Assembly (NCBI GenBank): GCA_023091665.1
Contig: JALJCQ010000016.1
Span: 930,001-994,000, forward strand
Length of the DNA: 64,000 nt
Direction: 5' to 3'
From: Pythium myriotylum
Lineage: Eukaryota; Oomycota; Peronosporomycetes; Pythiales; Pythiaceae
Under the pieces are notes generated by a model. It saw nothing but the letters and a program-made list of their open reading frames with translations. It ran no database searches and was not told the DNA's origin. The stretch's first letter is position 1, and the number at the start of each line of letters is the position of its first letter. Shown here piece by piece: positions 42,601 through 52,024 of the stretch. A program made the translations under genes and the position numbers.

Positions 42601-43142
42601 GGAAATTCTTCCAACCAGAAACGGAAAAGTTGTCGGTTGAAGAGTCCGATGGAAATGCAATTGTTCCCTTCTACCGATTTGTGCTTGCAGCCGCGCTGAG
42701 AGAGGTTGACACTGCAAAGACAGGGTTATTTACCCAGCAAGCGCTCAGCCGATTCAATGAAGTGTGTGGACGTAGTCCTGTCTCTGATAAAGTGATGGAA
42801 TGGCTTGTTTCGAACTTTGATCACCATACGGATACGCATGCTTCATACTTGACAGAAAAAGGAGTGCTCCAATATTTCTGCTGGATGGCCGAAGCAGGTG
42901 GGTGGCGAGAAATTCTCGTGGCTGCCATGTTTACCTATTCGTTTTTTATTAATCTGTACTCACTTGTTGATGCAGATCCAATCACATTCTGTGAAATTCT
43001 CGATCTTTTAACTGCGAAACATACCGAAACACCAGTGTCGATTATTTCAGGGGCATCAGCACATGGGCGAGAAGTGAGGGGAAAGAGTCTTCGGGCAACG
43101 GTGCGACTCGAACTGCCTGGGTACAGCGGACTAAACAACTAA
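39651..43142 (+). CDS. Large protein with Ubl-like N-terminus, function unknown
   Basis: A 1,163-residue single exon. Residues about 70-120 (WVAADYTAAQLRQDVARFW, then FELVDC..., VVQDYTPLESLG) resemble a ubiquitin-like fold. A long helical region follows, then an acidic linker near residues 550-610 (DWGEDESEVSGE). After that come helical, TPR-like stretches (ERYMQALFYRAKCLEIYGDVL) and a C-terminal module LREVDTAKTGLFTQQALSRF ... FDHHTDTHASYLTEKGVLQYF that looks like a degenerate EF-hand pair. ATG 39651 is the first Met in frame; extension through the TTG-started frame would add a spurious membrane-like segment. The DENN gene begins within about 75-135 bp on the same strand. I do not recognise an orthologue. 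Confidence 0.6.
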   Translation: MKLSVYGFDMKRTQQPNSVIDVGDHHANLYSHRMRKVNVVLAEAETKEGVDPVENRSNNLERKLRYDGWVAADYTAAQLRQDVARFWQLNPIKFELVDCMEDRVVQDYTPLESLGTTNFSLRRKQTVLPTCATIEPVSHCERNDPFWLQEKLFDIFLIHSLPHSNGKHQTTISCYQFKQLVLKATSCARNSNTSVKKSMHDLTVRVVLSFKTATPNHSGAGATFDEFLDALIDVATFMFPRLSTEPKEASLEQLASGYLIPYYEALERKTVHHTFQSWLVFDEFVLVRPKVKQLLHRFAQPLFEIALAYTTSVVGPRSQRGLQFHELSRFVHDIKPRTVPLNTLEVAFCFIHCCRVELGHGFSSTRDNMTRALGSLGSMVSLNPMEGISGRGALEISCAHIVQVVAYMALLSIPNLSLAKPLKLSRGNQCERSDTLKQQHERVSTKVGVHSIKAFLYFISLQLATSGRATAIAIASATPRFTTMKKDTTLHLVAINFQQEFRRMHREDSLDDYLTSCGNFLRRDLALQTEWQVAQHSFVQQNDGDDENENEASRPEHEDNATKAEADLSLEIDWGEDESEVSGESQTPGEDSPQLEDISLTAEALAQRLEHEKEVIAHMLNDADEILTFLASELQLHNVERRLNDTETVPQMLDIWVTAGQRYAQVLSYLESLIVDAGDIEPEILDRKARVLERFGTSLYVFAMQLLRSTSKVFKYEEIFHLTNVRAYQHVASDLWNDGKSAVFTIDLATETLSLASGKLGSACKLLGDIYGHLTSERRHPSLPSDDSDVHDNDHDKEDCPNDDCTSRLTCETITERYMQALFYRAKCLEIYGDVLAHSKGSVADFDLGCALEEDHESSCLSHDDGGEMPRFYTSTAVLSKTSSPGHFYRESKRIFKFLLTRSTHLRWRGASDGFVCSLRDRLASVNFKLASHVPRGCLVEKHLLDNALQQLSSISRREPYERVASDRICAKRDYISAVMALRGKFFQPETEKLSVEESDGNAIVPFYRFVLAAALREVDTAKTGLFTQQALSRFNEVCGRSPVSDKVMEWLVSNFDHHTDTHASYLTEKGVLQYFCWMAEAGGWREILVAAMFTYSFFINLYSLVDADPITFCEILDLLTAKHTETPVSIISGASAHGREVRGKSLRATVRLELPGYSGLNN

Positions 43143-43216
43143 TGCTCTACCTGTAGCTGTTCTCTCACGGTAGGCAACGAGCATCTGCGTCGGTCCTGTC
43201 AGTCACCGGCTCTTTC

Positions 43217-45254
43217 GTGCCAAAAGTAGACGTTCTAAACGGCATTGCAGATTGCGTCGTGGTCCTTGGTACTAAAATGGCGGGAGACTGCACTGATAAC
43301 ATATCTCGCACGAAGTGTCCGAACGATGTACGGCTTGAGCCGTACGTGATCGACGTACTACCAATAGGGGCGGATGTCCCCGACGAACTCCCCAAATTCT
43401 GCTTCCCTGATGATCCATTCATGTCGAGTGACCCACCCCCTGCCGTCACGCTTGATATCGTGCTGACTGACATTACTGGGACTCGTACCTACGGGTCATG
43501 CCTCCACTTCGTTGAGGAAAGAGACCCGATTGATGTGCTGGCGATGATCTCAAGTACTCAACAAGGCGCGAAAACTGCAAATCTTCCATCCTGGATCTCC
43601 CTGAAGGATATTCAACAGCGCAAGACGAAAAGTCGGTTCTTCACACCCAAGTGTATCTGCATATTATCAAGGGTCCCATTGTTTCACACGCTCCGTAGTT
43701 GCCTGGCAACTATGTACCGTCTCTCGCTATCGATGCCACCCTTTCCGATCGAGGCGTTCTTGCTGAACATTTTAGAGCAGATCCCGATTCCAACCCGTCC
43801 AAACAGCATCACTTCATACACCCTTGTTGATCGAATCGGAGTCCTTTCGTCGTTGCAGCCTGGAGCACCTCAACTTTTCCCACATGAGGTCGACTTCACA
43901 ATATTATTCCAGTGCCTCAGTCCTGAAAACATCCTGAAGGTGTACGCCTTTTTGCTCACCGAGAGAAAAATCGTGTTGTGCTCGCAAACAACTGCTATTC
44001 TCACTCCCGTAGCAGAGACCTTCCTGGCGCTAGCTCACCCATTCGAGTCCCAAGTTGTCTATATCCCTGTCTTGCCTTTGGTACGTGCACTTCACATCAT
44101 GGTCAGTCTCTCTGGAACTTACCTGCTTCATCCATTCCTGGAAGGCGTTGATCGATTTTGTCACTGCACCGGTGCCATTCTTCATGGGTGTTCGCACACA
44201 CGAAGGCTTAGAAAGACTGCCAGCTGAAGGTGTCATGGTTGTTTATCTAGACAGAGATGAAGTCTCTGTTCCCTCGACAGAGATACTTCCGACATTGCCT
44301 GAAGTGAGAGCCAAGAAACTTCTTCAATCGTTGCGAAAAGTCAGCACCTGGGCTGCCAGTCAACAGTCCCGACGGCAGGTCGGTAGATATCAGCATGGAC
44401 AGCTATCCGAATACGGAACATTCCAGCCCATCGATATCTCCGACACAGACATTGTGCAATTGATGCAGCAACAGGAGGATCTGCAAGAGAAGTGGTCAGA
44501 GCTCTATATCCCTTTTACAACATTCGTGATGAGGTGAGTTCCATTCGCAAATCCGCCTGAATTGGAGCTCGCATAGATTGATTCTACTTGCCATAGACTC
44601 CTCAAAGACTTCCGGAAATATTGCCATCGATCCATTAGTCAGGAAGGGCGCGAGACGACAACCTTCGACAAAAAGGGATTTCTGGCGATGCACCCGAGCC
44701 AACGAGACTTCTGTGTGCACTTGTTCCAGACTCAGCACTTCCAACGCTTCATTGACACGAGCGACAGCCTCAACGAATCCATTCTTCAACTTGCAGCGAG
44801 CGACGCAGAGCAGAGCTGGCGGAGCGTGCGCTCAAAGGGTATTCTGCTGCGACGAGGAGACAGTGTTAGCGATGTTGAAGTAACGAAGGCGTCGGCGAGG
44901 CAGATCACGAGAGCACCTCCGCCACCAAGAACTAGTTCAACTTCATCACTTACTCCTGGACATCGTCGCCGTCAATCTGGTCGTCATAACTGCGCCGAGA
45001 TATTTCCATCCTTCAATAGTCACCTCTATGAGGAACTGCGGGAATTTGGAGCTAATCGAGAGGCTAGTATTACGAAGAAGGGTGCTTCTCCTCCAACAAG
45101 TGTTTTCAAGCCCCCACTCCTGTCCCACGCTAGTTCTGATAGCATCGGATACGTACCTCGAGGTTCACTATCACACAGCGCAGCTGGGAACTCGTCTTCG
45201 AACTTGATCGCTGCTGCACGATTACGCCTGGATTCGCCTAGAGAGCATATGTAA
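43217..45254 (+). CDS. DENN-domain protein (Rab guanine-nucleotide exchange factor)
   Basis: Three exons join in frame (introns about 44,080-44,143 and 44,536-44,595) to about 635 residues. The upstream DENN part is IADCVVVLGTK ... CICILSRVPLFHTLRSCL. The central DENN has FPHEVDFTILFQCLSPENILKVYAFLLTERKIVLCS and IPVLPL joined to ALIDFVTAPVPFFMGV. The downstream DENN has LLKDFRKYCHRS ... FDKKGFLAMHPSQRDFCVHLFQTQHFQRFI. A Ser/Pro-rich tail of about 130 residues ends the protein. DENN proteins activate Rab GTPases in membrane traffic. The 5' end is unresolved: frame and homology extend upstream of the first ATG (43277), back to the GTG at 43217 and beyond, so a short 5' exon is probably missing. 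Fusion to the preceding gene was considered but no in-phase splice was found. Confidence 0.85.
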
Positions 45255-45355
45255 GAAGAATAATGGCGCAGGTGATGCCACACGGGGCATTGGAAGGAAT
45301 CTCGTGTACTTATAATCGCGAAGTCACGTGGTTTTCACACGAGCTGTCCAAAGAT

Positions 45356-46379
45356 CTACTGACCCTTTTGCTTTGCAGCAAACTTTTGCTTCTCGTAGCT
45401 CTCGATTTTGCTCTTGAAAAGTGTGGGCAGCAGCGCCACGAACTGCAGCGCAAACAGCACAGCAAAGTTGACTGTGTTGCTTCCACCAGACGAGTCGCCT
45501 GCAGCGCTGTTCAAGGTCGCGCCGGTAGTAATATGCAGGAAATTGGCTGGTAGCAAACCTTCGCAACGTTCATTTAGCCAAAGAAACCCAGGATCCAAAC
45601 TTTCGTGGAACACTTTGACGCACCGATCAGCGTCGCGAGGAAAAAGTACTTGAATTGGACATCCACCAGTGGGCACGCAATGTTCACGAACCAGTTTGGA
45701 AGCAGAGGTGTGATTCGCAGGAACAAAAGGTAGTAGAACAAGTTGCTCTTGTTCTGGGCGATCTGTTGCATCAACACCAGACGTTGTGGGCTCGGTAGAC
45801 AGCGCCGCCTATCCATACTGCATGGCACGTACCTTCTCCTTGAAGGTCGCGATCATCCGTGAGAAGAGCCGGTTAAAGACGTCGCGTCCGAGGAAATAGG
45901 AGAGCATAAAACACAACGACGCGCCCGTCGTGGCGCAGAACGCGACGAGCGCCTGCGCTTGCCAGAACGGGTAGATCGCGCCCGACAAAATGCTCAGCAC
46001 GATCGGTCCGGGGATCGCGAACGTCTGCAGTGTGATGTACACGATGCAGAAACTCGCAAGTACGTAGCCAGGATGTTCTTCTTTGTACTGGCTCGCGCAG
46101 GCCCAAAGGCCTTGGACAGTGCCCATCTTGTCGTTGCGGCCGTTGAGCCATGTCGGCAGCACGCCTTTAATCACGTACGAGAGCGAAATGGGCTTGCAGG
46201 CCTCGCTGGGAACATTGCCACGTCAGTCACGTGAAGAAAGTTAACCTTTAGTATTTGCACCGCGTCGTCACGTACAAGGCCGCTTCCGGCGCGGTCGCGA
46301 AGAAAAAGTACACGGCGCTGCCCACCGCCGCCGCGAGCACGAGCAGCAGCACCACGCGCTGCGCAAAGTTGTCCGCCAT
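45356..46379 (-). CDS. TMEM41B: TMEM41B-like VTT-domain membrane protein
   Basis: Several exons (introns near 46,208-46,262, 45,790-45,825 and 45,540-45,625) encode roughly 280 residues. An N-terminal membrane anchor (VVLLLVLAAAVGSAVYFFF) is followed by the VTT core: YVLASFCIVYITLQTFAIPGP, ILSGAIYPFWQAQ, TGASLCFMLSYFLGRD, FLRITPLLPNWFVNIACPL and FKYFFLATLIG. A last helix and a Lys-rich tail (KQKFAAKQKGQ, suggestive of an ER retention signal) end it. The motifs match animal TMEM41B, an ER lipid scramblase used in autophagy and lipoprotein export, more than bacterial DedA. Exon borders between FKEK and QIAQNK and after ATLIG are approximate. It is convergent with the DENN gene (about 100 bp gap) and divergent from the MFSD12-like gene. 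Confidence 0.85.
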
Positions 46380-46705
46380 CGTCGTTCAGGCGCCGCCGCG
46401 TTCCCCTTCCTCAATGACGATCTTGCTTCTTCTTCTGGTGCCAGAATGGGGGGAGCCCCGGCAAAGTTAACCCATCTCAAAAAAAATATCCTTCTTTTGT
46501 GGACCACACCTGCCAAACATCCAGATAGTATCTGACTAGACGATTTTTCCGCCAATCGAGCGATTTCCACCAATCAAACGCTCGGCCACGTGTTTGTGCA
46601 ATGCCCGCGTCCGTTTTATGCGAAGGAGTCGGGTCGCCCACCAATGGAATGCCCTCGCGACGAGGAGCTCCATCGGCGGAACGGAGACCGCCACCTCCTC
46701 CTTCC
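46380..46705. promoter_or_regulatory. Bidirectional promoter, TMEM41B / MFSD12-like
   Basis: 326 bp between divergent starts, with an A-rich tract (CTCAAAAAAAATATCC near 46,475). If the in-frame ATG at 46601 is used for the transporter, the shared promoter shrinks to about 220 bp. Confidence 0.45.
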
Positions 46706-48403
46706 ATGGCCAACGCCCACACGGAGCAGCCGGCGGCCGACCGCGCCCTCGACCAGAGCGCCGCGCCCGCGAGCTTCAAGCGCCGCCCCGAGGCGCCGTG
46801 GACGCCCGCGCGATTCGTCGCCTACGGCGTCGGCCATGTGCTCAACGACATGTGCGCCTCCACGTGGTTCTCGTATTTGCTCGTGTTCCTGCGCCAAGTG
46901 GCCTCGCTCTCGCCCGTGGACTCGGCGATCGTCATGTTCGCCGGCCAGATCGCCGATGGCGTCGCGACGCCGCTCGTCGGCGTGCTCTCGGACCGCTCCA
47001 GGGGCTTCCCGTCGATCGGCTTTGGCCGTCGCAAGACGTGGCTCGCCGGCGGCGCGCTGCTGGTGATCGTTTGCTTCTACTTTGTGTTTGCGGCCTGCGC
47101 GCCGGCGTGGTTCACGCCGACGCCGAGTCGGATGGTGCTGGTCGTGTACTACAGTGTGGGCGCGAGTCTCTTCAACTTTGGCTGGGCGGCAGTTCAAGTT
47201 TCCCACATGGCCCTGGTGAGTCAGTCGACTGATGAGATGACTTGATCCGTTTTGACGTCGTGCTCATGGTAAACACGTGGCCTTTCGTTTGGATAGGTCC
47301 CAGAACTCTCGACAGATGACAACGTGCGCTGCGTGCTCAACAGCACGCGGTACGCGTTCACGATTCTCTCCAACGTGCTCGTCTTCGGCGTTTTCTTCCT
47401 GCTGCTGCGCGTTGTCCACCCGTACAATGTGCCCGATGCCGAGAAGTTTACGTTGCTTGCTTACACGTCACTCTTCGTTGGTGGTGTCTGCACGGTGATA
47501 TTTCTTGCAGGAACCAGAGAGCGAATTTCAACTTCCCGAGACGAAGCGCGCCAGACTCGCATTATCATCAGCCAAAGCCCTTCGATGGCAGATACGAAAG
47601 TGCGAGGCCCGGCTACTCTACCGTTTGATGGGGATCTTGAGATCCACGACCATATCGACGTCGATTACATGTACGGGTCCTCGCACAAGCCCAAGACGTG
47701 GAAGTGCTGGTTCAAGGAGAGCATGTTCTACGAGGTTGGCATGGTATACATGTGCACGCGATTGGTTGTGAACGTGACGCAGGTATTCATTTCGTTCTAC
47801 CTCATCGTCACTCTGAAGATGTCGGCTACGTCGATCGCGATTGTGCCTCTGCTCGTGTACATCTCGGGTTTCCTTGCGACTTTTTTCCTTCGCTACCTGA
47901 ATGAATCGCTCGGGCGAACCGGGTCGTTCTCGCTTGGCTCTGCGCTCGTGATTTTCGCGCTTGGCCTCTCGTACGCTCTCACCCCGGAGACTGCCACGTG
48001 GATTTACGCGTTTTCGGTTATCCTCGGCATGGGCAACTCGATCATCATGGTGACGTCCGTATGCCTTGAAGGCGATCTCGTGGGAAATAACATTGAGAGC
48101 GGGGCATTCGTCTACGGCGCCATGAGTTTCACCGACAAAATCTCCAACGGCATCGCAGTACTGCTCATCCAGAACGAGCGCGAGAAGCTCCAGGAATTCC
48201 CCGTCGACGACGCAGAGTTCCTGCGGCTTGTCTACTGCTTGCTGCCTTCGCTCGCCGCTATCATCGGCGTCGCCACAGTGCTTTACATGCAGCATTGCAG
48301 CCGATCCACGCAGCTGCGCTCCGGCATCGCCAGTCCAGACTCGGCCGAGGCCGAAAGTCTGCTCGCGCACGAAGAAAAGAACGGCGAGTACGGCTCGGCG
48401 TGA
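46706..48403 (+). CDS. MFSD12: MFSD12-like major facilitator transporter
   Basis: Two exons with an intron at 47216-47296 give 538 residues and about 12 membrane segments. Diagnostic stretches shared with animal MFSD12 are YGVGHVLNDMCASTWFSYLL, GQIADGVATPLVGVLSDR, FNFGWAAVQVSHMALVPEL, LNSTRYAFTILSNVLVFG, ESMFYEVGMVYMCTRLVVN and SGAFVYGAMSFTDKISNGIAV. Animal MFSD12 imports cysteine into lysosomes and melanosomes; a vacuolar or lysosomal location is inferred. The C-terminal tail has acidic and dileucine-like features (AEAESLLAHEEK) fitting lysosomal sorting. ATG 46706 has a good context (CCATGGCC). ATG 46601 in the same frame would add 35 Pro/Arg-rich residues. Confidence 0.88.
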
Positions 48404-50055
48404 GAAAAATGAGGGATCGGTTGACTTCGGCCGCCACTTGCTTTCATTTCGGTGCCACCATCTTCGATCGAATACAGTAGGTACTGCATCATCTTCGTTT
48501 TTCCATTCTTCCGCGAGGTGTCCTCCTGGCCATTCGATCAGGAGGAGGATGTTTCCGTGGTGGCGAACGGAAGCCAGACTTTGGCAGGGTGGCCTCACTC
48601 GGTCCACTTTCCGCGAAGCCCCTCGCTTTGTGGGCTCGCGCTTCCTCCCACCTTGAGGTCCATCCCGCCTTTCTATCTTCTGGACATTTGCCCTCATCAC
48701 GCAGCCCCGATAATCTCTATCTCGGAACTCAGCAGGGACAAAATATTGCGCCGTCCGATCGAACTGACTGAGGCGGCGTTGTGGAATCCAGTCGATTGGA
48801 TCTCCGATTCAAGAAAAGCTCGCCGAGTCGGCCTCGCGACCGATCGTGCGGAAGCGAGGCATAGACAGGAAGTGGCAAGCGACTCGCGGGGGACAAACTC
48901 GGGTGTGTTCAGGGAGGATGCATCAGTAATCTAACCCTCGCCATTCTTTGTAGGGTTAGAGATTTGGCCGCGGGTGTTTTCGCTCAGAAATCTCAGAACG
49001 AAATGACAGGAATAACTGGGCGCGAGACTGAAACCACCACCACACCTCCGCCACACAAGAAATCCACGATTACGACCATCGGGAGGACGTGTGATTGGTG
49101 GTCAGGACGGCGTAATGAGTCACCGAGCCACCTAAGATATCTGCCGGGAGATAGATTCTGACTCACGACGCTCTTCGTGGTTCAGGTAAAGCGCGTATTG
49201 TGTCGGGATGTTTGGGATGGAGAGAGAGAGAGAGGAATGGAGAGCTCGTTGGATGAGTCCTTTCGTCGGCTCGAGCCTCATTCTCGAGATCAGGGCTGCG
49301 GACGCCCATCCTCCGAAGAGGTCCAACTCGCCTGGAAGAGTCTCGCGGAAGGCCCAGCCCACGCTGACGTGTGTCTATGTGGGACAGCTGAGCAGCTGCG
49401 ACGCCGGTAACGCAGCGCAGGTCACGCGGGGCGGTCTCTTGACAGTTGCAGAGGTCTCACCGTGCTTGTAGCCATCTCGTCTGATTTGGTCAACATCTCC
49501 TTCGGCTATGGCAGCGAGTCGCCAGTCATCAGACGGCCCAGTGAGCAGCAGCACGAAGCAGGCTTCGCGTCCAGTTCAGTTGCTCATAAAAAGAGGGATC
49601 GGCGGTCTCGTGGAACCTTCATCTGCGCAACTGCGGAGCTTGAACTGCCTGCACCGGATCGCCCACGCAGCTGGTCGCCAGTTGCGCCACGGTACCCGTC
49701 TTCGCGGTACCGAGCTCGGCGAATGTTCGCGCTCCTCGGGTCGGAACATGGATCGGCTCCGCGCTGGACTTCGAGGGACGCTTTCGCCTTCTTCGCGTTC
49801 GAAAAAAAATAATGTGTCGATGGCGCCGAGGTCAGAGCGATGAACGTCGTCAATGTCCCACAGTGGGAATGAGACGCCGCGTCACACAGGAACTGTCAGG
49901 CACTTCACCCGAGGCGGGTCTGCGAGCAGGGAACGCCCGCGAATGGACCTCGCTGTCCGACACCCTCCCATCATTCAACCTCACACGCGTGCGTGCCCGC
50001 GGGACATGAGCAGCCATTCTTCGAATTGCTGATCTCCGTGACAAGTGGAGCCGAC
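48404..50055. other. Long intergenic stretch, no gene seen
   Basis: 1.65 kb. Open frames of 60-160 codons exist on both strands, but they overlap each other, lack domains and show no intron or start context, so I report none. Noted structures: an 8-bp stem CTAACCCT/AGGGTTAG with a 13-nt loop at 48931-48959, and a GA-rich microsatellite at about 49,218-49,236. Confidence 0.45.
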
Positions 50056-50538
50056 ATGTCGTCCAAAGGCACCACCACCCGCCCGCATGAGCTCCGGTGT
50101 CGTTACGCGAGCAAGCGCTGCGAGAACCCGCGCGCAATCAAGAAGAACGGCGAGATGCACCGACTCTGTGAGTACCATCGCGAGCGGGCGAACCTGAACC
50201 AGAAGAAAACCGACCAGCGCAAGAAAGTTGGAGCGCGGCGCTCAGAGAGTGACGACGCTGGTGTTGGTGACGAGGAGCAAGACGAGCAGCTACGCCTTCA
50301 GGACGAGTCTGAGTATTCCAAACTAGGAGCAGATCGCGAGTACGACATTGAAGAGAAAAATGCTGGCCAGCAAGACGACGATGACGACGAGTTTGACGTG
50401 GCTGCACTAGATATCTCACAGCTGGATCCAGACGAGCTCGACGACAAGGAGATTGAAGAGCTCCAGGCGCTTGTGGTCGCCGAACAGCTGCAGCAGATAA
50501 CGGAGACCTCGGCCCAGCGAATAGATCCGAGTCCCTAG
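50056..50538 (+). CDS. Small Cys/His-module protein, paralogue 1
   Basis: 160 residues, single exon. Residues about 15-40 carry the pattern C-x6-C-x12-H-x2-C-x2-H (CRYASKRC ... MHRLCEYHR), followed by a basic stretch ANLNQKKTDQRKK. The C-terminal half is strongly acidic with hydrophobic residues (QDDDDDEFDVAALDISQLD, DDKEIEELQALVVAEQL). The layout resembles a small metal-binding, perhaps nucleic-acid-binding, module with an acidic activation-like tail. ATG 50056 places the module right after a short Thr/Arg leader; an open frame upstream has no other ATG in a good context. A paralogue with identical spacing lies 1.3 kb downstream. The family is not one I can name. Confidence 0.75.
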   Translation: MSSKGTTTRPHELRCRYASKRCENPRAIKKNGEMHRLCEYHRERANLNQKKTDQRKKVGARRSESDDAGVGDEEQDEQLRLQDESEYSKLGADREYDIEEKNAGQQDDDDDEFDVAALDISQLDPDELDDKEIEELQALVVAEQLQQITETSAQRIDPSP

Positions 50539-51318
50539 TATCCGATAATGCCGTGAATAGATTCAGTCGGGAATCAATGGCGGTCGATGGTTTGTGCCCA
50601 TTCCTCGTCAGCTTGCCCCAGCAAGCTCTCGATTGCCCCAAGTGTCCCTCTCAGCGCTCGGATCTTGTACCCAGGAATCCATTGGTGTCCCTTTCGGTAA
50701 TGTTGAAGCTGGAATTTTAGCGGGAAAAAAGGTCGCCATAGTCCGCCGTGGGTTTTTGCTCGCCTCCTTTTTTGTTTTTCAGAAACCCTCGAGCTCCTTT
50801 GTGTCAAATGGAAAGGGCTCGAGCGAAGGCGAGAACGCATCTCCTTGCGCGTCAGCGTACACGGCCCATCGCCGCCAAAAGATGTGTGCTTCAAGGCAGT
50901 CCCCCTCTCGCCAACGAGAGCACAGGCAATACCTGTGTAAAGTAATATATCCGCGCTATGCACGAGGAGAAGAAGTCAGACATACAGACAGATGTATGTC
51001 ACCTAAATTTTTATTTTTGATTGACCTGTATAAACGGATTGTATAGTGTCTTCCAACGCCAAGTCATGGTCAACACCCTCTCAAAATGGATTTATCTCAC
51101 ATCTCTCCCAATCGCCTTGGGTTCGCGAGATACTCATGAAGCCACCGCAATGGATATCTCCACCTCCTTCCCAAAATTCCAGTCGCAATGTATGGCCGAG
51201 ACCAGCATGTCAACGCGAGAGATTCGCGGCGTATCGCATCCCTACTGTACCCAAGGCGCGCTACTTAGCCGCGGCTCGACCATTCGACAATTTGACATCC
51301 CCCACACACTCCTCCAAT
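50539..51318. other. Intergenic stretch between the Cys/His paralogues
   Basis: 780 bp. It should hold the end of paralogue 1 and the promoter of paralogue 2. Its middle (50,700-51,050) is A+T-rich. No credible coding frame or repeat was found. Confidence 0.4.
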
Positions 51319-51747
51319 ATGGACCCGACCCTCTCGATCGTTGCCATCGGCCTCGTGCCAGAGAACCTCCGATGCAAGTACCCGAGCAAGCGCTGCGAGA
51401 GCGTGCGCGTGCTCAAGCGCGACGGCGAGCTCCACCGCTTCTGCGAGTTCCACCGGCTCAAGGCCAACCTCAACCAGCAGCGACTAGAGCAACGCCGAAA
51501 GATGGCGCATCTCAGTACCCCGGGCAAGCGAGTCAAGCGGAACCGCGGCCACCGAAGCCCGACCAGTGTGGACGCTGAGCCCTTCGAGCTGCCGACGCTC
51601 GACGCGGGTGACCTCGATCTGGATCTGCTGGGCGATTTGCTGGTGGACGTGCCGGCGCCCGAATCGCTCGACGTCGACGACACGCTGGCCGCTCTCCATT
51701 TGCTCGACGCGAGCTTTGACCCGTTGCGCGTGACGGTGCGATGGTGA
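51319..51747 (+). CDS. Small Cys/His-module protein, paralogue 2
   Basis: 142 residues, single exon. Residues 19-44 repeat the pattern of paralogue 1 exactly: C-x6-C-x12-H-x2-C-x2-H (CKYPSKRC ... LHRFCEFHR), then ANLNQQRLEQRRK. Shared fixed residues include SKRCE, G-E-x-H-R and HR-x2-ANLNQ. After a basic patch (KRVKRNRGHR) the C-terminus is acidic and leucine-rich (LDAGDLDLDLLGDLLVDVP), much like an acidic transactivation domain. A transcription-related role is inference. ATG 51319 fits; the open frame continuing upstream has no shared residues with paralogue 1. Confidence 0.75.
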   Translation: MDPTLSIVAIGLVPENLRCKYPSKRCESVRVLKRDGELHRFCEFHRLKANLNQQRLEQRRKMAHLSTPGKRVKRNRGHRSPTSVDAEPFELPTLDAGDLDLDLLGDLLVDVPAPESLDVDDTLAALHLLDASFDPLRVTVRW

Positions 51748-52024
51748 TAATTTTCTTCCAAGTTGCTGCGCTTTTTAGTTATTTGTACAAGTTTTGAGGT
51801 GTAAATTGAAATATTTGGCTTTTGTGAAGACTACTTTTGTCAGCTTTCATTTTCGAAAAAATTCGGCATTGAACCGTCGTCCAGCGTGCAGCATGGCGAC
51901 GCCGAGTGGATCGCGCGCTCCGCTGTGAGCGACTGGCGCCTCCAAACGCGATTTGGTGTCGCTTGTCGTGTTCTGCGTATCGCATTCTAGTGGCGTCTCG
52001 AAAAGCGCGGTCTGAGACTCGAAA
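51748..52024. other. Spacer before the giant coiled-coil gene
   Basis: 277 bp holding the end of paralogue 2 and promoter of the next gene. GCATTCTAG near 51,980 is the only faint initiator-like site. Confidence 0.35.

Noticed and set aside
48404..50055. Several 60-160-codon frames as possible effector genes
   Set aside because: None has a signal peptide followed by RxLR- or LFLAK-like motifs, and they overlap on both strands.
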